This document shows, piece after piece, positions 23,548-38,951 of a stretch of 64,000 nt of DNA. Source of the stretch: Dipetalonema caudispina (Eukaryota > Nematoda > Chromadorea > Rhabditida > Onchocercidae); NCBI GenBank assembly GCA_013365325.1, contig JABVXV010000014.1, positions 474,798-538,797 of the forward strand. Reading direction: 5' to 3'. Made by a program: the position numbers and the translations under genes. Positions within the stretch are counted from its first letter, which is position 1. Every line of letters starts with the position of its first letter. The notes under the pieces are model-generated. The model made no database searches and was not told the DNA's origin. It was given only the letters and a program-made list of their open reading frames with translations.

Positions 23548-26500
23548 TCAAGATGAAACATGAATTTTCAATTCTGCTGTAACACCACTTTCCCACAGTC
23601 GTTTAGTTTCTTTATCCAAAAAATTTACAGAAAATTCCATCGTACAACTCTGAAAATATTTCTCACCTTATCGGACATGAAATCCTAATATCTCATGCAT
23701 CATAATTCAGTCTACAGTGAAAAGATAATATCGAAATGACTGAGACCAGTCATAAGATAGAAAAGAAGCTAATCCTCGTATCAGAATCATCTTAAATATT
23801 TTGTGCAAAATATATGACAGTCACCTGTGGAAAAGCGAGAAGAAATTGAGCATTGAAGAATTTCTCTTCCTGCAGTATCACAGTCTGAAGTTGTGAGCAG
23901 TCCTTCTGGAACAGTGTATAATTTAAAGAAATAAAATCTATCGTAGAAGCAAGTTCCAAAAATCGTCCTACTTTTTTCAAAACGAAAAAGTTAACTTTTT
24001 ACAGTAGTGTTTTATTTCAAAATAATTTATAAAAAAATTAAATTTCACGGAAATGGCTTACATTAACACCTTTTGCTAACTTTGCTATTGCTTTCACAAT
24101 GACAGAATCAACAGAAGATGCATGCGACGATTCTATTGCGCCTTCAATGGAAATTGGCACTTTCTGGTTAGAAGAGACATTAATAGCAGTTTCTGTTGGT
24201 CCTGGCTGCGGTAAAACGTTCAACTTAAATAAAACAAGTTTTAGAACTCCAATAAAATTTCAAATTTCGCTTAAAATAGCTGGCAAAATTTCAAGTAGCT
24301 TTTTTTTTACACGAAATTCTCACTGCTGACAATTATCGAATTTTCGTGAAACAGACACCTTTATCTGTGTATATTTAAGCTGCTGGAAAAAAAATCGCGG
24401 AATACATATCGGAAGACCACATAAGTATCCAAAAGTATCCACAAGGAATTTTAATTTCTGAAATAAACTTCACTGAAGTGCTTAGATTAACTAGTTGGAC
24501 GAATACGTTTGATAATACATACAAAACTCTTTCCTTTCAAAATAGACTGAGAAAATTGGAATAAAATTGGCAAATGTAATAAGCGGAAATACAAAGTACT
24601 TGTTTTGTTAGCCTCTTCTCCAGAGCTATAGTATCCAGCTTTTCAATTTCTCCTTTGGCCCATAAAAGTGAAGCCCTTAAACGCTTATTAGCCAGCGAAT
24701 AGTGCGAAGAAGAAGAAATCGATAAAGGACTGAAAATGTTGCACACGACTGTAGAAACAAGGTAAGCTCAAAGAATGTTTTGGAGGACGACCATTTTACT
24801 AAAAGTGGATTTTCTGAACACGTAAGGACTAGGTCACCTAATCCTAACATATATATCCGACTTTGGAATCGTGAAGTACAAAATAACACAATGGTACACG
24901 AGCAGATCAGCCTCTTAAGCAGGCAACATAGCACTTTTCGCATCGTGAAAGAGTCCCAAACAATGATAATGCACAACAAACGAATTTGACCGCACTACAA
25001 AAAATTTTTACATTTGAAATTCGTCTCTCATAAGATGCGAAACTACGGAAATTACTGCTACGTGATAAGTGACACAAAGCAGTGACGAACTGAATAGGAC
25101 TAATCCAATATAAACGCTTTGGATATATTCTGGACGATCAAAATAGAATACAAATGGAGTTGCAAAGAATTGGATCATTTGTAAACTGAATAACTATGTA
25201 ACATATACAAAAACAAATCATGAAACTAACGATAGTGGTTGCTGCTTTGCGAACATTTGCAAAGCAGCACTGAATAAAGCACACATTCCACCATACAGCT
25301 CTACAAAAGTTGTTGTATTAGTATCCGCATCAAAGCAATGCCTGTACAAGTCCAACCACATGTCGCGACATTTATGCATTCCTGAAGGTTATAAGACTTT
25401 ATCAAAAGAATATTTCGCAAAAAATCTAAAGTAAAGGAAGAAATGACAATTATATATCCCCAATTAGAAGCATTCAGTTCATTCTAGTAAACAAAATCGT
25501 AATAGACTTACTTGCTGCACAAGCTTGCAAACGAATTGAAACTTTCTTCATGATGTAAGGAGCGGGTTTGTCAATAAGTAATAAATTCGTATTTACAACA
25601 ACTAAAAAACTGCGTAGAGCTGCATACATGCAGCAAAGGCAATCCACAAATCGCAGTGGGAACATGAAATAACGTAGAAATTCTCGCGATGAGCACAAGG
25701 TCTAAAACATTCGAACCAAAAAATTGTTTCTGTTTTTTCAAATCGATTAGTCGGTTTAATTACATTATACGGTTATCTGTGATTCATAAATAATAAAAAC
25801 AAAATATTATAAACGCACAGAAAGTGATAATCGAGCACTGTTGAGATTTTCAATAGATTTTTCCAAAGAAGAAACCGTGAATTCAGGAAGTGATGCACAA
25901 CAAATATCTCGCAAAGCTGTTAGCCACATTCTGGTTTGGAATGATTTCACCTGAAAAACATTTGAAATATTACAACGATAGCACTAAAAACGGAAAGCAA
26001 CGGATTTAATTGGCGCAAAACGTGAGAAATAGCGCAGAGAAAGCTAGAAATGATACAAGCGTTAAAGTACTTCGGTACAAACGGATAGATTATATGGTAA
26101 TGATGCAAAAATGTAAAATAAATAAAAATTGCTCAAAAATAAGAAGATAGCATTAACCTTTTTATGGATTACGTCCAATATAGGGAGAGCAACCAACTTC
26201 CAATGTCCGTTTCGCATGGCTGATCGGGCAACTAGATAGAGAACCCATGGATCATTTCCCCAAAAATCTAAGTGATTTTTGGGAAGTCCTGTCACGTCGC
26301 TCAGTGGAGCATACACTAAGCACGAAAACAGCTGCAACAAAATCATCTGCTTGTTTATAATTTAGAACAGGAATTTTTTCCAAACCATTATAATTAGCTT
26401 CCACGAATTCAAAATAATACTTCCAAGTCAAAATGTAATAATAACTTACGGTCAATTTCGTTAAATTCGTATTTTCATTCAGTTTCGATATGGACCAAGC

Positions 26501-29112
26501 ACGAAGACGAGAGTAGAGATAGGAATGAGTTTCAGCAGCTGCTACTAGGAATTGCAACACATGTAAAGCCGAAAAATTCGGCAATTCTATGGTTAAGAGA
26601 GCCTCCACTACGGCATCCACAGTTTCACGTGGGCAACTGTCATCACATATGAAGGCAGTCAAAAGACGATAAAACTGAATATTATAATACATTGGTAATT
26701 ACGTAATTATACTTAAAATTCGATGAAAAAAATAACGTTTTGTTTTTCCAAATCAACAGAAATGTTGAACCAAATGAAAGAAGACATGAACTACTGTAAT
26801 AATTGGTTTGCTTTTTACAAAATAAACAAAATTCCTTAAATCTCTGACCGCACATATAACTTAACTTCAAAATTTGAGCTTACTTTTTCGGAATCTTGAG
26901 GTTTTACGGTCGGTAGTGATATAATAAATGAACTTTTCAGGGAGGATACAATATTCGGTTCTTGACTATATTTGTATATATTAATATACAAATGCAAAGC
27001 TGCAAGTCGAACATCAGCATTCCTACTTGATAAAAGATACGTCCAATGAGCTATGTTATCTGCAAAACGATGTTAACATTTATTATTAACTGGCTGATCG
27101 TCTAGAAATTGAAACCTTTTTTTCTTTAAACAACACAGAATTTCCGATGAAAATAAAATACCTGAAAGTGTAGCAGTAATTTTATGAATATTTTGCGATG
27201 TGAAACGAATAAGAGTTATCAGCCAACAAACGCGCATCAAGTCATCTGTTAACGTATCTCCAAAGCTCAGCAAATCCTAATATAAAATTATTATATTATG
27301 TTAGAAAACCGCGCTCTTGAATAAACCTAAAAGCAATGAAATACTTGTATTTAACATTTGAATCACATGAGTAGGAAAGACAATATTTATTATTTTTTGG
27401 AGATTAACAAAACTAACATGCATATGAGATTCCGTGAGCATATGTGCCGCTGATGACAAGCGTTTAATATTGCACAGAATGGCAACACAAAGAGTCCGAT
27501 TTTCCTTGGATATCTTCAGCTTTTCTATCAGTAAAGTTAACTGAAAATATGAAAATAAAAAAACAGAATAAAATAAATTTCCATGGAATGCGCCTTTTCA
27601 AAACAAATAAAAATGGAGCAAAATCTTCCACCCCAAAAGTAAAATATTATTTATATCATTACCAATTCAGAAACGGCGAATTTACATGAAACGGCTAACG
27701 TAGTGAGCGATTTGATAAGTGCCAATACCAACTGTTGATTATATGCCTCATTTAGTATCCGTTCACCCAGTGCAAATACTTTCATGATGATTTCTACGTC
27801 AGCTTGCATGTTAGCGAATACACCAACCAAACCGATCTTTGTTGTCGGCGAAACAAGGGGAGATAAAAACGTCACACAGAGTTTCTCAAATACTGTTTGC
27901 GAAAAAGATCTGAAGGATAAAAAAACCTTGAAATAGTTTCCGATCTGTAGACGAATTTTCAAGGATCTTTTTTAAAATTTCATCCAGAATTTCAAATTTT
28001 TCAAAAATTTTTTTTAAAGCAAAAGCATTTTGTTGTAAACAGTATGGATGTGAAAACAACCTGGAAACAGCAACAAATGCCTCAGTAGCCACAATGGCTG
28101 CTAATCGTTCCTGGGCTTCCTCAGAATCGATACTCGTAACTACCAAATGATGCACCTGCAATAGTAATCCATATATATCTTAAAAAATAAGAACTATCAG
28201 AGAGGTAATTTCTTGCTAACCACAAAACATTCACTTATTTCTGCATCATTACCTGCTTATTCTCCGCCACAACAGAAGCTAGTTTGGCAAGTATTTGAAG
28301 TGTAAGTGAACGAGCAAGTGGATCATTTGAATGAGATACTTTAAGGACGCGTCGAGCAACTTCATCATTCGAGAAAACAAGCCTCAGTTCAGTAGAACAT
28401 TCACCCATTACTCGCACAATACATAACCGTAACTCGTTGCACCTGAAGCATGTATTATATGTAGGTGAATCCTTAAATATCTGATTTGAGTTCTATATTT
28501 TATCACCAAAATTGAAAAACTGATGCAGTGGTAACCGTTCGCCTTAACAAGATTCCTTTTGTGAAATCAAACATGAAAATGATAGCCATCCCGATGCTGA
28601 CCACTTAAAAATCAACTCACTCATCACGAAATGCCTCACAAAGTCGAAGAACGGCTGCATTGACGAAGAAAGGGAACGGATTTTCACGCAAAAATGTCGT
28701 CATGTTAACAATTGTAGCCATTTTCTCATGCAGCGTACGTGAGCGCAACCCTGAAGAGCGAAATTTATTCCAGCAATAATACACTACCACCACTATATAA
28801 TTCACATGCTATATTTTCAGCTTGGACTTTCTTGAACTTTTGATTTCGAACTTCGAAAAGATCCACTTTACGAATGCACTATTCGTTCGAAATTTTGGAT
28901 GATAGTCTTCCGTAAGCAACATAAGGACAGACATCTTAGATATATGAAATTTCCGGAAAGGATACTACGAAGTTTTTTTGCTTGGTGCATTGTTTTTTAA
29001 CCACAGCGAATACTGAGCTACCTTGCTTTAACTTTATAATGTTATTTTATCGAAAAATCTCACCTTTTTCAAGGGTATTTAAGGTCATATGACTTTTAGT
29101 TGATGCATCCAT
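23548..29112 (-). CDS. ints-7: Integrator complex subunit 7
   Basis: Scaffold subunit of Integrator, the nuclear complex that cleaves snRNA and other nascent Pol II transcripts. Eighteen exons are proposed: 29064-29112, 28621-28750, 28253-28442, 28061-28155, 27663-27909, 27418-27540, 27162-27276, 26884-27059, 26450-26674, 26158-26331, 25819-25950, 25512-25701, 25231-25381, 25091-25185, 24600-24748, 24070-24223, 23825-23970 and 23548-23649. They total 880 aa with continuous phase, against about 960 for human. Family matches include KGLRSRTLHEK near the start, NPFPFFVNAAVLRLCEAFRD, HSNDPLARSLTLQIL and the C-terminal FFNAQFLLAFP and WESGVTAELKIHV. The middle is helical-repeat-like. The donor ending exon 14 and the boundaries of exons 16-17 are the least certain. 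The start is the first Met of the conserved N-terminal block. Confidence 0.9.
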
Positions 29113-30644
29113 AGCACATCAATCAGTTTGCGTAACTGCAAGCCTATTAAACTCACAAATTAATTCAGTGAATTACGAACAACTGACTACCTGAAAATTA
29201 ATTGTAATCCTTATTGCAAAGAAAAGCAATTCTAAGCTTTGTAAGAAAAATGAAATAAAACAAAAATGGCAAAATTATAAACAAAAGAATTCTCAAATGA
29301 CAAGCATTTTCTGATAACACAATTTAATTTGAACTTAAAAAGAATACTTTACCTGCTTAGAGAGATAATTTTAATTAGCGTCGTTCTTATACGGGATAGA
29401 AAGTGATTCAAATTAGTCCCTCTGCTCTAACTCACAGTACGACAATTTTCCAAAGTTTGATCTTCTTGATTTAAACGTTAGCTTATCTTTTATTCGTTAA
29501 TCAGGAGGACTTGCTCAATTCTCATCTTCTCTTCGATCAAATTAATATCGACCTTGAATTTAATATACTTTTAACCAATTACTACAATCAACTCCTTACA
29601 ATTCATTAATTCTAAAGACAGAATTGGAATATAGAACACTACTGTGGTAATATGGATTACAATAACCAAAAATAAAATAGTTGTATTGTATGTCAATGAT
29701 ACAATTATGTACTACTTCGTCTTCTACTTTTCTAAACTTCTGCAAAATCAATCCATGATGCAATTCAATAAACAGTCAAAAGGTTTATATTATTCTGAAT
29801 AGTATCTTTTGTATGTTTCTAAAAAGCATTTGAGTTGCTGGATAATACTTATGCTAATAGAGCTGTAATTTGAATTTATATATCTCAATATATGTATTTT
29901 AAAAAAATGGAAATAATTGCTGATCTTATGAGTACCAAGAATGTCTCAGAGGGTAATTAATACTGCATCATATTTGGTACTAATTAAATCATTCAGGGAT
30001 GAAATAATTTTATACATTTCTATTTTCCATATGCAGCCATGTAATCAACGGAAAAAGAAATAAACATTCAATGAGATCAATAGCATTGAACACATTTTCA
30101 ATTTGATCAAGAAGTACTCAGTCTTTCTATGATTTTCAATAAAATTTGAAAATACACGCAAAATTTATCGCAATTTGATTAAACTGAAAACGGAAGACAT
30201 TCTTCAAATGAAAGAGAGATAACAACCAAAAGTGTGATATAAATTCATAGCATAAGTGCAATTCCCTAAAATATTATGAAACTTCCGATTATTAGGAATC
30301 GGAGGATACATTGTCACCACATAATAATGTTACGCAAAGGTTGTTTTATAATATTTATTGAAGCAACCACTTTTATTATGGGTAATAACCCATCATAGTA
30401 AGAACACCCCATAAAGATGGGTGCAAAAGTGGGAATTGTGTTATATTCTGCATTAATTTCTTGTACTATCACACTGAAAGGACACAAAAACATAAATTAC
30501 CGGCAGAAAAAATGAACTAAAAGAAATCGCATTAAAATGAGGTAAATGAAGATGGAGAATTTGTCAGCCCTGATGAGATCAAATAATGTTCGGAGTACAA
30601 AAATATAATTTCTAGACAATATTTTCATCTTCGCAGTCTTTTTT
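29113..30644. other. Spacer between SMC6 3' end and INTS7 5' end
   Basis: About 1.5 kb, AT-rich, no exon recognised. Both flanking genes read on the minus strand. It should contain the SMC6 3' UTR and INTS7 promoter. A small ATGGGT-AATA-ACCCAT hairpin lies near 30378-30393. Confidence 0.45.
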
Positions 30645-33600
30645 TCACGTTCTGATTTTCGGCATCTCAAAGAGCTGTACACGATCACGATGAGCAAAAT
30701 CGGCGACTCCTTGAGGAGTAAAGAAAATAAATTGATAGGACGGGTATTGACGCGTGGCAAGGTCTGCGAAAAGCTCCATTACAATTTTCCGATTGTTCAA
30801 GTCCAAGAAAACATCAAACTCATCCATACAGCTGAAAAATCAGCTAGTTCCAGAACAAAATGAAACTGATGATCTCAAATATTTACATTCACACTATATT
30901 TTGTCCCATAAAATTAGTTATCACAAAACGTACCGAATAGGAGTTTCCATGGCCTGCCATAAAGCCATAATGAAACAAGCAGAAGTGTAAGTTCTTTCAC
31001 CACCAGACAATCCTGCATTGAATACCATATATTCAGAAGAAATGTATCACTCAATTCTCAAAGACATGGTTTCTTTATAACATTGGTTTAATTTAATAAA
31101 ACCTGAATTTTGGAATGAGAAATTTGTGTTTTCATGTTTATTATGTGTCTATTATACCCATGCAATGACTGGAATATTATCAAGGATAAAATGGAACCTT
31201 TCAAATCTTGCAAATAGCTTTTTCCTTTATGACGCTCACGGAGAGTGACCGGGTCAATTTCTTGATTTTTCTGAGTTCCTGCCTAAACAATAACAATACA
31301 TAAGAAGCTTTTCATTATAAATGTGAAGACACATTGTTGAAGGTAAAAAAGCATACTCAAAGTAATGCCTGAAAATGAAAATACATTCTTCAACCAATGA
31401 AATTACAACATTCAACCAACCGTAATATGAATAGTACGCTCTTCATGGTTTATAATCAGTGAACCTCTGAAATTCCTTATCGACATCAGACCGCTGTACA
31501 ATTCACTGAGTCGCTCAGCCGTTACATTCCGTACTTCCATGAATTTCTCATTTCTCAATCTTAATCGATTCTTCAATTCCTATAATCAACTCATAATACT
31601 GTAAAATAAACCCATAATATTGTATAACAAACCCATTTTCAACAAAAAATTGTTTGGAAAGTAATTCTAGCACATACTAAAACGACTCGCTTAGCACTGC
31701 TATATTTTGTTTGTAGACGTTCATAATCATTCTGCAAAGCACACAATGCTTCTTCGGATACCACAGTACCTTCCAAACTATAATAAAAAATAACAACAGT
31801 AGCGAAGAATGTGAAGAATTCCTATACAGCTGTATATTCCTTCTGCGATGACTATAATACTCTCAAAACAAGCTTCTTTTTATAACTTCGACGACTGGAA
31901 CTTTATGAAATGCTTCAATTCCTTCCTCACACTATAAAAATGTGTGGGATCATATATTTTGGTACGCAGAGACCTTGATGTCATAATCTACCTCGTAATA
32001 GTGTAACAGTTACCGACTTATTGTTCATTAGAAAATTCTAAAGTATTTGAAATTATAAAAATGATAGCAAGAGATGAGTTCGTTTCCTCTTGGTTCAGCT
32101 TTTCTTTCCACTATTAACTATTATTTACTCATCTTTTCAAATTATCTTGATACAGATCGAGATAAGGATGTGGTAAATGGGAGAATCGTTTTGGAAATCA
32201 ATGTGTAAAAAGAGTGAATCTACGGACACTAGCAACTGACAGTTAAAAGGTCTACAAAATATGGAAGCTTTTCCGCATAGGTATAAAAGAGAGACCGAAA
32301 TATACCAAATAATTACAAAAACAGTAGCATGGAAAGACTGATACCTATGAATCAAATAAATGCTTTTTATAGAATAACCAGCACAAAATTATCTTAGTTT
32401 TCCGAAATAAAGCTATCCAAAGCATGAATTTCCAGAATAAGATGGGGAAAAAGAATCATGAATTCTTTTTTCAAATGCCTACAGAACCAAGTTATCCATT
32501 TTCAAATCCTCCATTTTCTGAGTGGATTTGCAAATTTTTATCATAAATGAGTCTTGGGAGCTTTAAATGGATGTAGCAAAAAAGTCCAAAAGAAGAAGCA
32601 TGGAAGTATATAAGTAAAATTTGCACCTTTCTTGTGCAGCGTGAATACGACATTCCAGATTTTTGTATCGTTCTTCAGCTTCCGCCGTATCTGGTAGACT
32701 TGCAAAATCAGGAGGTGAACCAGTAACCGATTCGTTAGCTTCTTTTTTCATTTTTTCCAGTTTCTCGCTATAAACATCAGATTTACTCGTACAACAGTAA
32801 GTTCAATTCAATTAATCTAATGACCTTACTCACTTCAGCGCTTTTACTTTCTCCTCCAGACCATTTATATGAATTTGCAGCTTCGATAACTTCTGACGAT
32901 GTTCAGTCTCACAATCGTTTATCTTCTCGACTTCACTGCTACACACTTCCAAATCAGCCTAGAAAGAAAAACTAAGTCTTCCAATAACTTCTAAAGAGAG
33001 ATCATCGAAGCAGTAATGCAGTACAAAACTTCAACGACATAATTTACATCTCAGGAATTGATCAGTTTTACTTGAAAACGTCGACTTCAGTTATCTCTAA
33101 AAGTACATACCTCACTTTGCTTGAGTTCATTTTCGTTTTCCTCCATTTCTCTCGCTTTTTCTGCTCTCATCGCTTCTGTATCACGTAACAGTTGACGTGA
33201 TTTAGTTAGCTGTTGCTGGAGGACTTTCCCAGATTGTATGAGCTTTTCTTTCTCCCTTCTGTATTGATCCAGACTTGAAACCTGACCAAAATGATCTATT
33301 TCCCAGAACGAAAACACCACAATGAGATATTTCGATGAAAAAAGACAATTTTGACTGTAAATGTTCTAACCAGATTCATAACTTGACCATCAACACCGCC
33401 TTCGAATCGTGCAGCATCCAATCGTTTCTGGAGAGAACGCCGTCGTGCTTCATCGACTTTCAGACGTTGCAATTCCTGATTGCTTTGCTGAATCTCATTA
33501 TTCATGTCTGTTTCTATTTTCTGACGACCTTTTTGTACCTAAAATATTTTTACAGTTGTAAATTTATTTTTAATAATGTTTATTTTTTTCTTATGTACTC

Positions 33601-36600
33601 TTCCCACTTCTTCATGATATATTTCGCTCATGTTTCACACTGAGAATATGAAAGTTGACAAAACCTTTGTTAAAGACGTTCTATTACTTCGTAATTCATT
33701 TTCTGCTTTCTTTATTTGGTCATTAAGCGCTCTAAAATAAAAACTATTTGATTAAATATTATAACGGATAAACAATAAAACTGGTTACATTTCTAAGTTA
33801 ATGCCCGCAGATTATTTCCTTCCAAAATATCCCAGCCAAAAGCTGATAGCCATAATCTTTAGTGAACAGATAAATTCTTAAGACACTCTTACGGAAGAAA
33901 ACGAAAAACAGTCTACCAAAAATCTAGCATAAAAAATACCTGGTATTAGCTATTTCAGTACTAGTCAATATGACTGCCTTTTGATAACGATGATTTGCAT
34001 AGAAGCGATATACCTGATTACCCATTTTTGCAAACACTTCATCACCATTTTTGGTAAAACCTTTGCAAACGTTTTTTGGAGGCTATAAAAACTTCAGTCA
34101 TCGTTCTACTAGTGTTACTTTGACATTATAAAAATTATAACTTAAATTTTAACGAAGGAATTCGTAATACACGAACTTTCTGAAAAACTTAGGAATCCAA
34201 AAACAACAAACCGTAAGGTCCAACATAAAGAATGACATAATCTACATTTAATTCCACATGGCAAAACAAATATGTACTTTATAATAAAATAATATCTACA
34301 TTTTGTGCCATCAATCTGCGCGCTAAACTATCAGATCCAATCAAAATAATAGATTCCATCTGCATCTGGTCGACTAATACATTGAAAACATTGTGATCCG
34401 TGACAGTTACCATTCTTGCCACAGTCAAATATTCAGACGGTGGTTCAAATAAAGTTATGTCATACCGTCTCTCTGAAAATCTAAAAAATCATGGTGTAGC
34501 AGAAACATATGAAATGGAAATCTAAATAAATGCGTTCAAGACAAAGCAAAATGCACTTGCTGATGATGTATCCCATAGCACGGATATTATATTTCTGCAG
34601 AATTGAATCCAGAATGTTTCTGTCTCGTACATTATCACATAACCATACTGGAAGTAAGTGACGTAAACAATGTTCTACGGCCAATGCCCAGGAATCATCT
34701 TTTATCCGTATATAGGCACCTGAATTTACAAGGTTAAATCTTCTCAAACTTGCGATTCTCGGGCATTTATCATGCTGATGTCGGAAAATGTAGCCTATCT
34801 CTTTCGTTATTTTAGGTATTAAACACTGCCTTCATTAACAGTAGCATAAATTCCGACAATTATGTGAAAAACTATGCGACAACAACTTAAATTTACCTAT
34901 AGGTCCAATTGGTTTCTTCGAAAATTGAGCAGCATTTTCATTGATTAAACTGACGATCTGAGGCACCGATGCACCAAAACGTGCTAACTCATTTCCTTGC
35001 ATTGCCACTATTCGTTCTTTCTCATCACGTAGTTCTTTCAACATAGCATTCCAGTGAGAAATTTCCGCTCTGAAAATCGATATATTTATGAATAGACAGA
35101 TTAGTCGCATATATCTGCTACAAAAAATAACCTTATTTGATATAGCTGCGCTAAATTTTCCGTAAATTATAGGGATTCAACTACTCTATGTAAATAAGAT
35201 CCTCTGTACAAGCAATGGCGCAAAATTGAAGGGCTTATTAAAATTAAATTATTATATAAGGTAAAACAATGAAGAAAAACCTACTCAAGGCTACGTTCTG
35301 CTTTTATGGCATCAGCCAGCTCTGTTTCGAAAGACTTCCTTTTTTTCTCCACTAGAAATTGCTTCTCTTTCATTGCCGCACACCGATTCTCTAATTCAAA
35401 CAGTTCTGCTTCAGCCTCAGCAATACTATACTGGGTACCTTGATTTTTCCTAAAAATAATACATGCCTATTAGTAAGTGTGCATATTCAAGAAAATTTCA
35501 AAGTTAATTCGTTTGATGTGCACATTGGAAGACTTCTAATTTAAATACAAGAAAGGTACTTTGCTTCGATCTCCTTCAGTTGTTGCTCCATTGAACCAAT
35601 TTCAGCATCTAATACTTTATGATTTCGTTCTGCGGCACTTAGTTGTTGCCCAACGTCCAACATTTCATCACGTCTACTCTTCTTTTCCTTCCCCAAATTT
35701 TTTAGCTGCAAAAAATATTCATTAGTTTTTTATGGCACTGCGCAGCTTTCACGAAACAAAGCTTATATTCATGATCCTAGGCGTAGTCATTACTTCAATA
35801 ACGTTATCAGGATCTTTTTTTTAATAACACGGGTTTGATTCCAATAAGTAAATATTCAAAAAGTGTGAAACAAATCTGAATCTCTTAGCTAGAAGATTCG
35901 GTACACCTCAAACTGATATTTTTCATAATGTGCTCTGACATGAATGCCGCAACACCATGAAAAGAGAGCAAATGAATTGCATAAAAAACAATGAACATTG
36001 GTTTTTGCCCTCAAACTAGGTGAGTAACATTCAAATGTGCATTAAATGAAATTAAGAAATCGTACTTCGACTTGGATAGTTTTCACTTTCTCTTGCAATT
36101 TATCTTTATTTTTTTGTATTCGCTCAAATTTTTGAAGGCAATCTGCTTTCATTTTCTGAAACACGAAAAAGCAACAGAATAAATCCTTGAGAAAATATAA
36201 GAAAATTACTGGAGCAAAACAGTCCATAAATCCCACTGCAATAAGTTGCGTCGAACTAACCTCCTTTACTACAAATCCTTCTTTTAATTTTGTGTATACT
36301 TCAACAGCTTTTGCCAGCAGTTCTTCGTGCCTGCAGAGATCCTGGAGTAAAGACGAAATTGCGATTTCTGGTAATCAGAACAAACATGTTAAACGAAAAC
36401 AGACTCAACCTTGTGACAGTCCCTAACTGGTAGCCAACGAAGAATGCTTTTTAGCTCTGATAGATTCTGTTTATTTTGTTCCATATTTTGCACACGCTTT
36501 CGATTTTCACGCAATTTTTCAATTTCCCTGTAAAAGATTAAATGGATGTCATATTTTTGAATTTTTTAATCTTTTCTTTGTTTCTAGAGGTTGAAAATTT

Positions 36601-38951
36601 GTTAAACACAAGCAAACCGAGACAAACTTCAATTTATCACAGCAAGCTTGTCGAACAGAGAGCACCAGTTTTTCCGATTCAGCGCTGTATGTTTCACTTT
36701 CACTGTAGCACTGTCGCGAGAAATCTAATCCTGTTGCAGACATAAACATCTGAAAATCACATATAATAAAGAATTAATGAAATTCAATAGTATATACAAT
36801 TTTGAAGTAAAACCCGTCATTTAGAAAATGCGAAGATTCCCTAACACCTCAACTGATGTATGAAGCTTCAATCAGTAAATTTCGGCTTCATCAACTACTG
36901 TTGGGACAGTAAGGTTTGAAATTTTTCAGTTATACAGATACTACCCTAATTTAGGAATAGTTCATTTTGACCTATATAGATTCCTTTTCAGTGACTGATT
37001 AAAAAAACGTCAGTGCCGAATGTCCTTATAATCTTGATAAATAACCATATATAAAGTAGAAGTGTCTAATTTCTAAGAGTCAACAGTAGAGCTTCTTGTA
37101 GCTACAACAGGATGCATGGAATGTAAAGATTTTTAAACCTTACTCTTCGAGTCTTTCTTAACCTTTTTCCACCAAAAAAATCAGGAACTAAGTAATGACA
37201 CAACAGCCAAAACAAAATTAAGAGGATCACCCCTGCTAATATCTTACACTGCATTTTCTATTTGATCGGAATTTCGGTAGATCAATTTTTTGGTCTTGAA
37301 TTAAAAGAAGAGATAAAATTAAGTAAATTCTCCTCATTCACCCTTACATTAACTATTATTATTATTATTATCAAGAAAAAAAAAAACAAACACTGTAAAG
37401 TTTTTTTGGTTTCAGTTCTTGCAGAAATTCGCGACATCGGTTTTGAGACATCCAGAATATCGGATTGTCGAGCTGTATAGAGAATCTTGCCAATAGTTTA
37501 TCCAAATCAGTCTTTTTGTGACTTATCGCTTCTTCTAAAATTTCAATCTTTCAAAAAATGGGTCTCTTAGATTTGATACAAAATTTAAATTTCTAATAAC
37601 AAATGAGTAATGACATATAAACATTGAAGAGATGTGATAACATATGCATCACATTGGTGTGCCATACAGAAAGTGCTGAGATTTTTTAAATAAGCTCTGA
37701 ACGAACCACGACAGAGCCCTTCTTCATAAGTGAGAGATTTTAGCTGATATGTTGACGAAGTTAAATTTATAGTCCGCTCAACAGCAATGGCATCGCCATA
37801 ATTTGGATGTCTTCCGAAGCCACGGTTAGTTAGCACTATCCGTATTTTTGCACGACTGCAATCCAAAAATTAAACTATAGAGATGAGAAATTCCGTCAAC
37901 ACAAAAATGATAATAAAGATGAAAAGAATATCGATAGCTTCATACTCATTAGTCCTAAAACATTTCAAAAACTACTCCTTGAAATCTGCTAGTGTCCACA
38001 ACAAATCAAAGCAGATTCATCTATTGCAAACAAACCTCATTCCGTAATTTCAAAAGAAAAAAAAGCAAATGAAATGAAATGCCGACAATTTTACTATTCA
38101 AAATATAAAGTGCTGGACAAGTAAGCTCAGCTAACTCACTTCTGACCATCCTTTATGTACTGTTTCATTGTACTTCCACGTTCATTTTGTCTTCCTTGAC
38201 CTCCAAGACCCATATTCAACGCCGCAAATAGCGCACTTTTACCGGCTAAAAACATCCGTATTCATATCCAGTTAAAAAGTGTTCATTGAGTGGAAAAATT
38301 CTTGAATACTAATAAAATATTAAAATGGATTACACTAAAAAAATATTGAAAGTCCCTAACACTTATCATTCCTCTACAATGCTAAAGGCTGTGGAATATG
38401 TACTAAAACTTTCAAAGCGCATCTTTATAAGCAAAAAAATGACAGAAAAAAGAAAGTAGAATAATATCTTTCTTTATTAGAAAATAAGATAACAACGTAC
38501 TAATTTATCTGTCATAACAAAAACACATAAGCTTACACCCATTCGATCCACCGATAAAGAAACAATTCCTGTTGAGTACATCAAAATTGATTTTCAAACT
38601 TTCATGACACATAAAATTGAATAATTCAATTGAAGCAATCCTTCCTGGCACTTCAAGAATTTCTCCATTCAATGAACACTTTGACAACCCATCTATAAAA
38701 CATTCATGTTACTTATTATAATAACTTATAATAAAGTAAAATTAAGCCAATTTATTTATATCAACTATTTCTTGCATTTATAAATTGTTTTTTTCTTTTT
38801 TTCAATAAATTTTTTAAAATTTATAATACTTTGTAGTAGAAAATAAAAATGAAAAAACAAAATAACCTTTATCAATATTATCACATTTTTTTCTACATTT
38901 TGGTGTAACAGAAATGCATGAAGTAGGTTGACGTTTTGATGCCACTCTCAT
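30645..38951 (-). CDS. smc-6: SMC6, structural maintenance of chromosomes protein 6
   Basis: ATPase core of the SMC5/6 complex for homologous-recombination repair and replication-fork stability. Twenty-five exons close in phase to 1100 aa, near human SMC6 (about 1090). From the 5' end they are 38867-38951, 38537-38692, 38140-38245, 37707-37855, 37392-37534, 36628-36749, 36410-36527, 36261-36341, 36066-36155, 35560-35705, 35285-35449, 34897-35069, 34557-34719, 34300-34480, 33940-34082, 33665-33731, 33371-33538, 33111-33281, 32834-32958, 32627-32767, 31678-31777, 31421-31579, 31198-31282, 30934-31012 and 30645-30831. The Walker A site GGSNGSGKS is built across an intron. ELFNFMCHESLKI, SIQLDNPIFWMSQ and MSATGLDFSRQC follow. 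Coiled coils flank a hinge containing KKPIGPIGAYIRI and LPVWLCDN. The signature LSGGERTYTSACF and Walker B CMDEFDVFLDLNNR are intact. Confidence 0.96.

Noticed and set aside
24780..24989. 69-codon plus-strand frame within INTS7
   Set aside because: It lies in an intron of the minus-strand INTS7 model and has no splice signals or family match.
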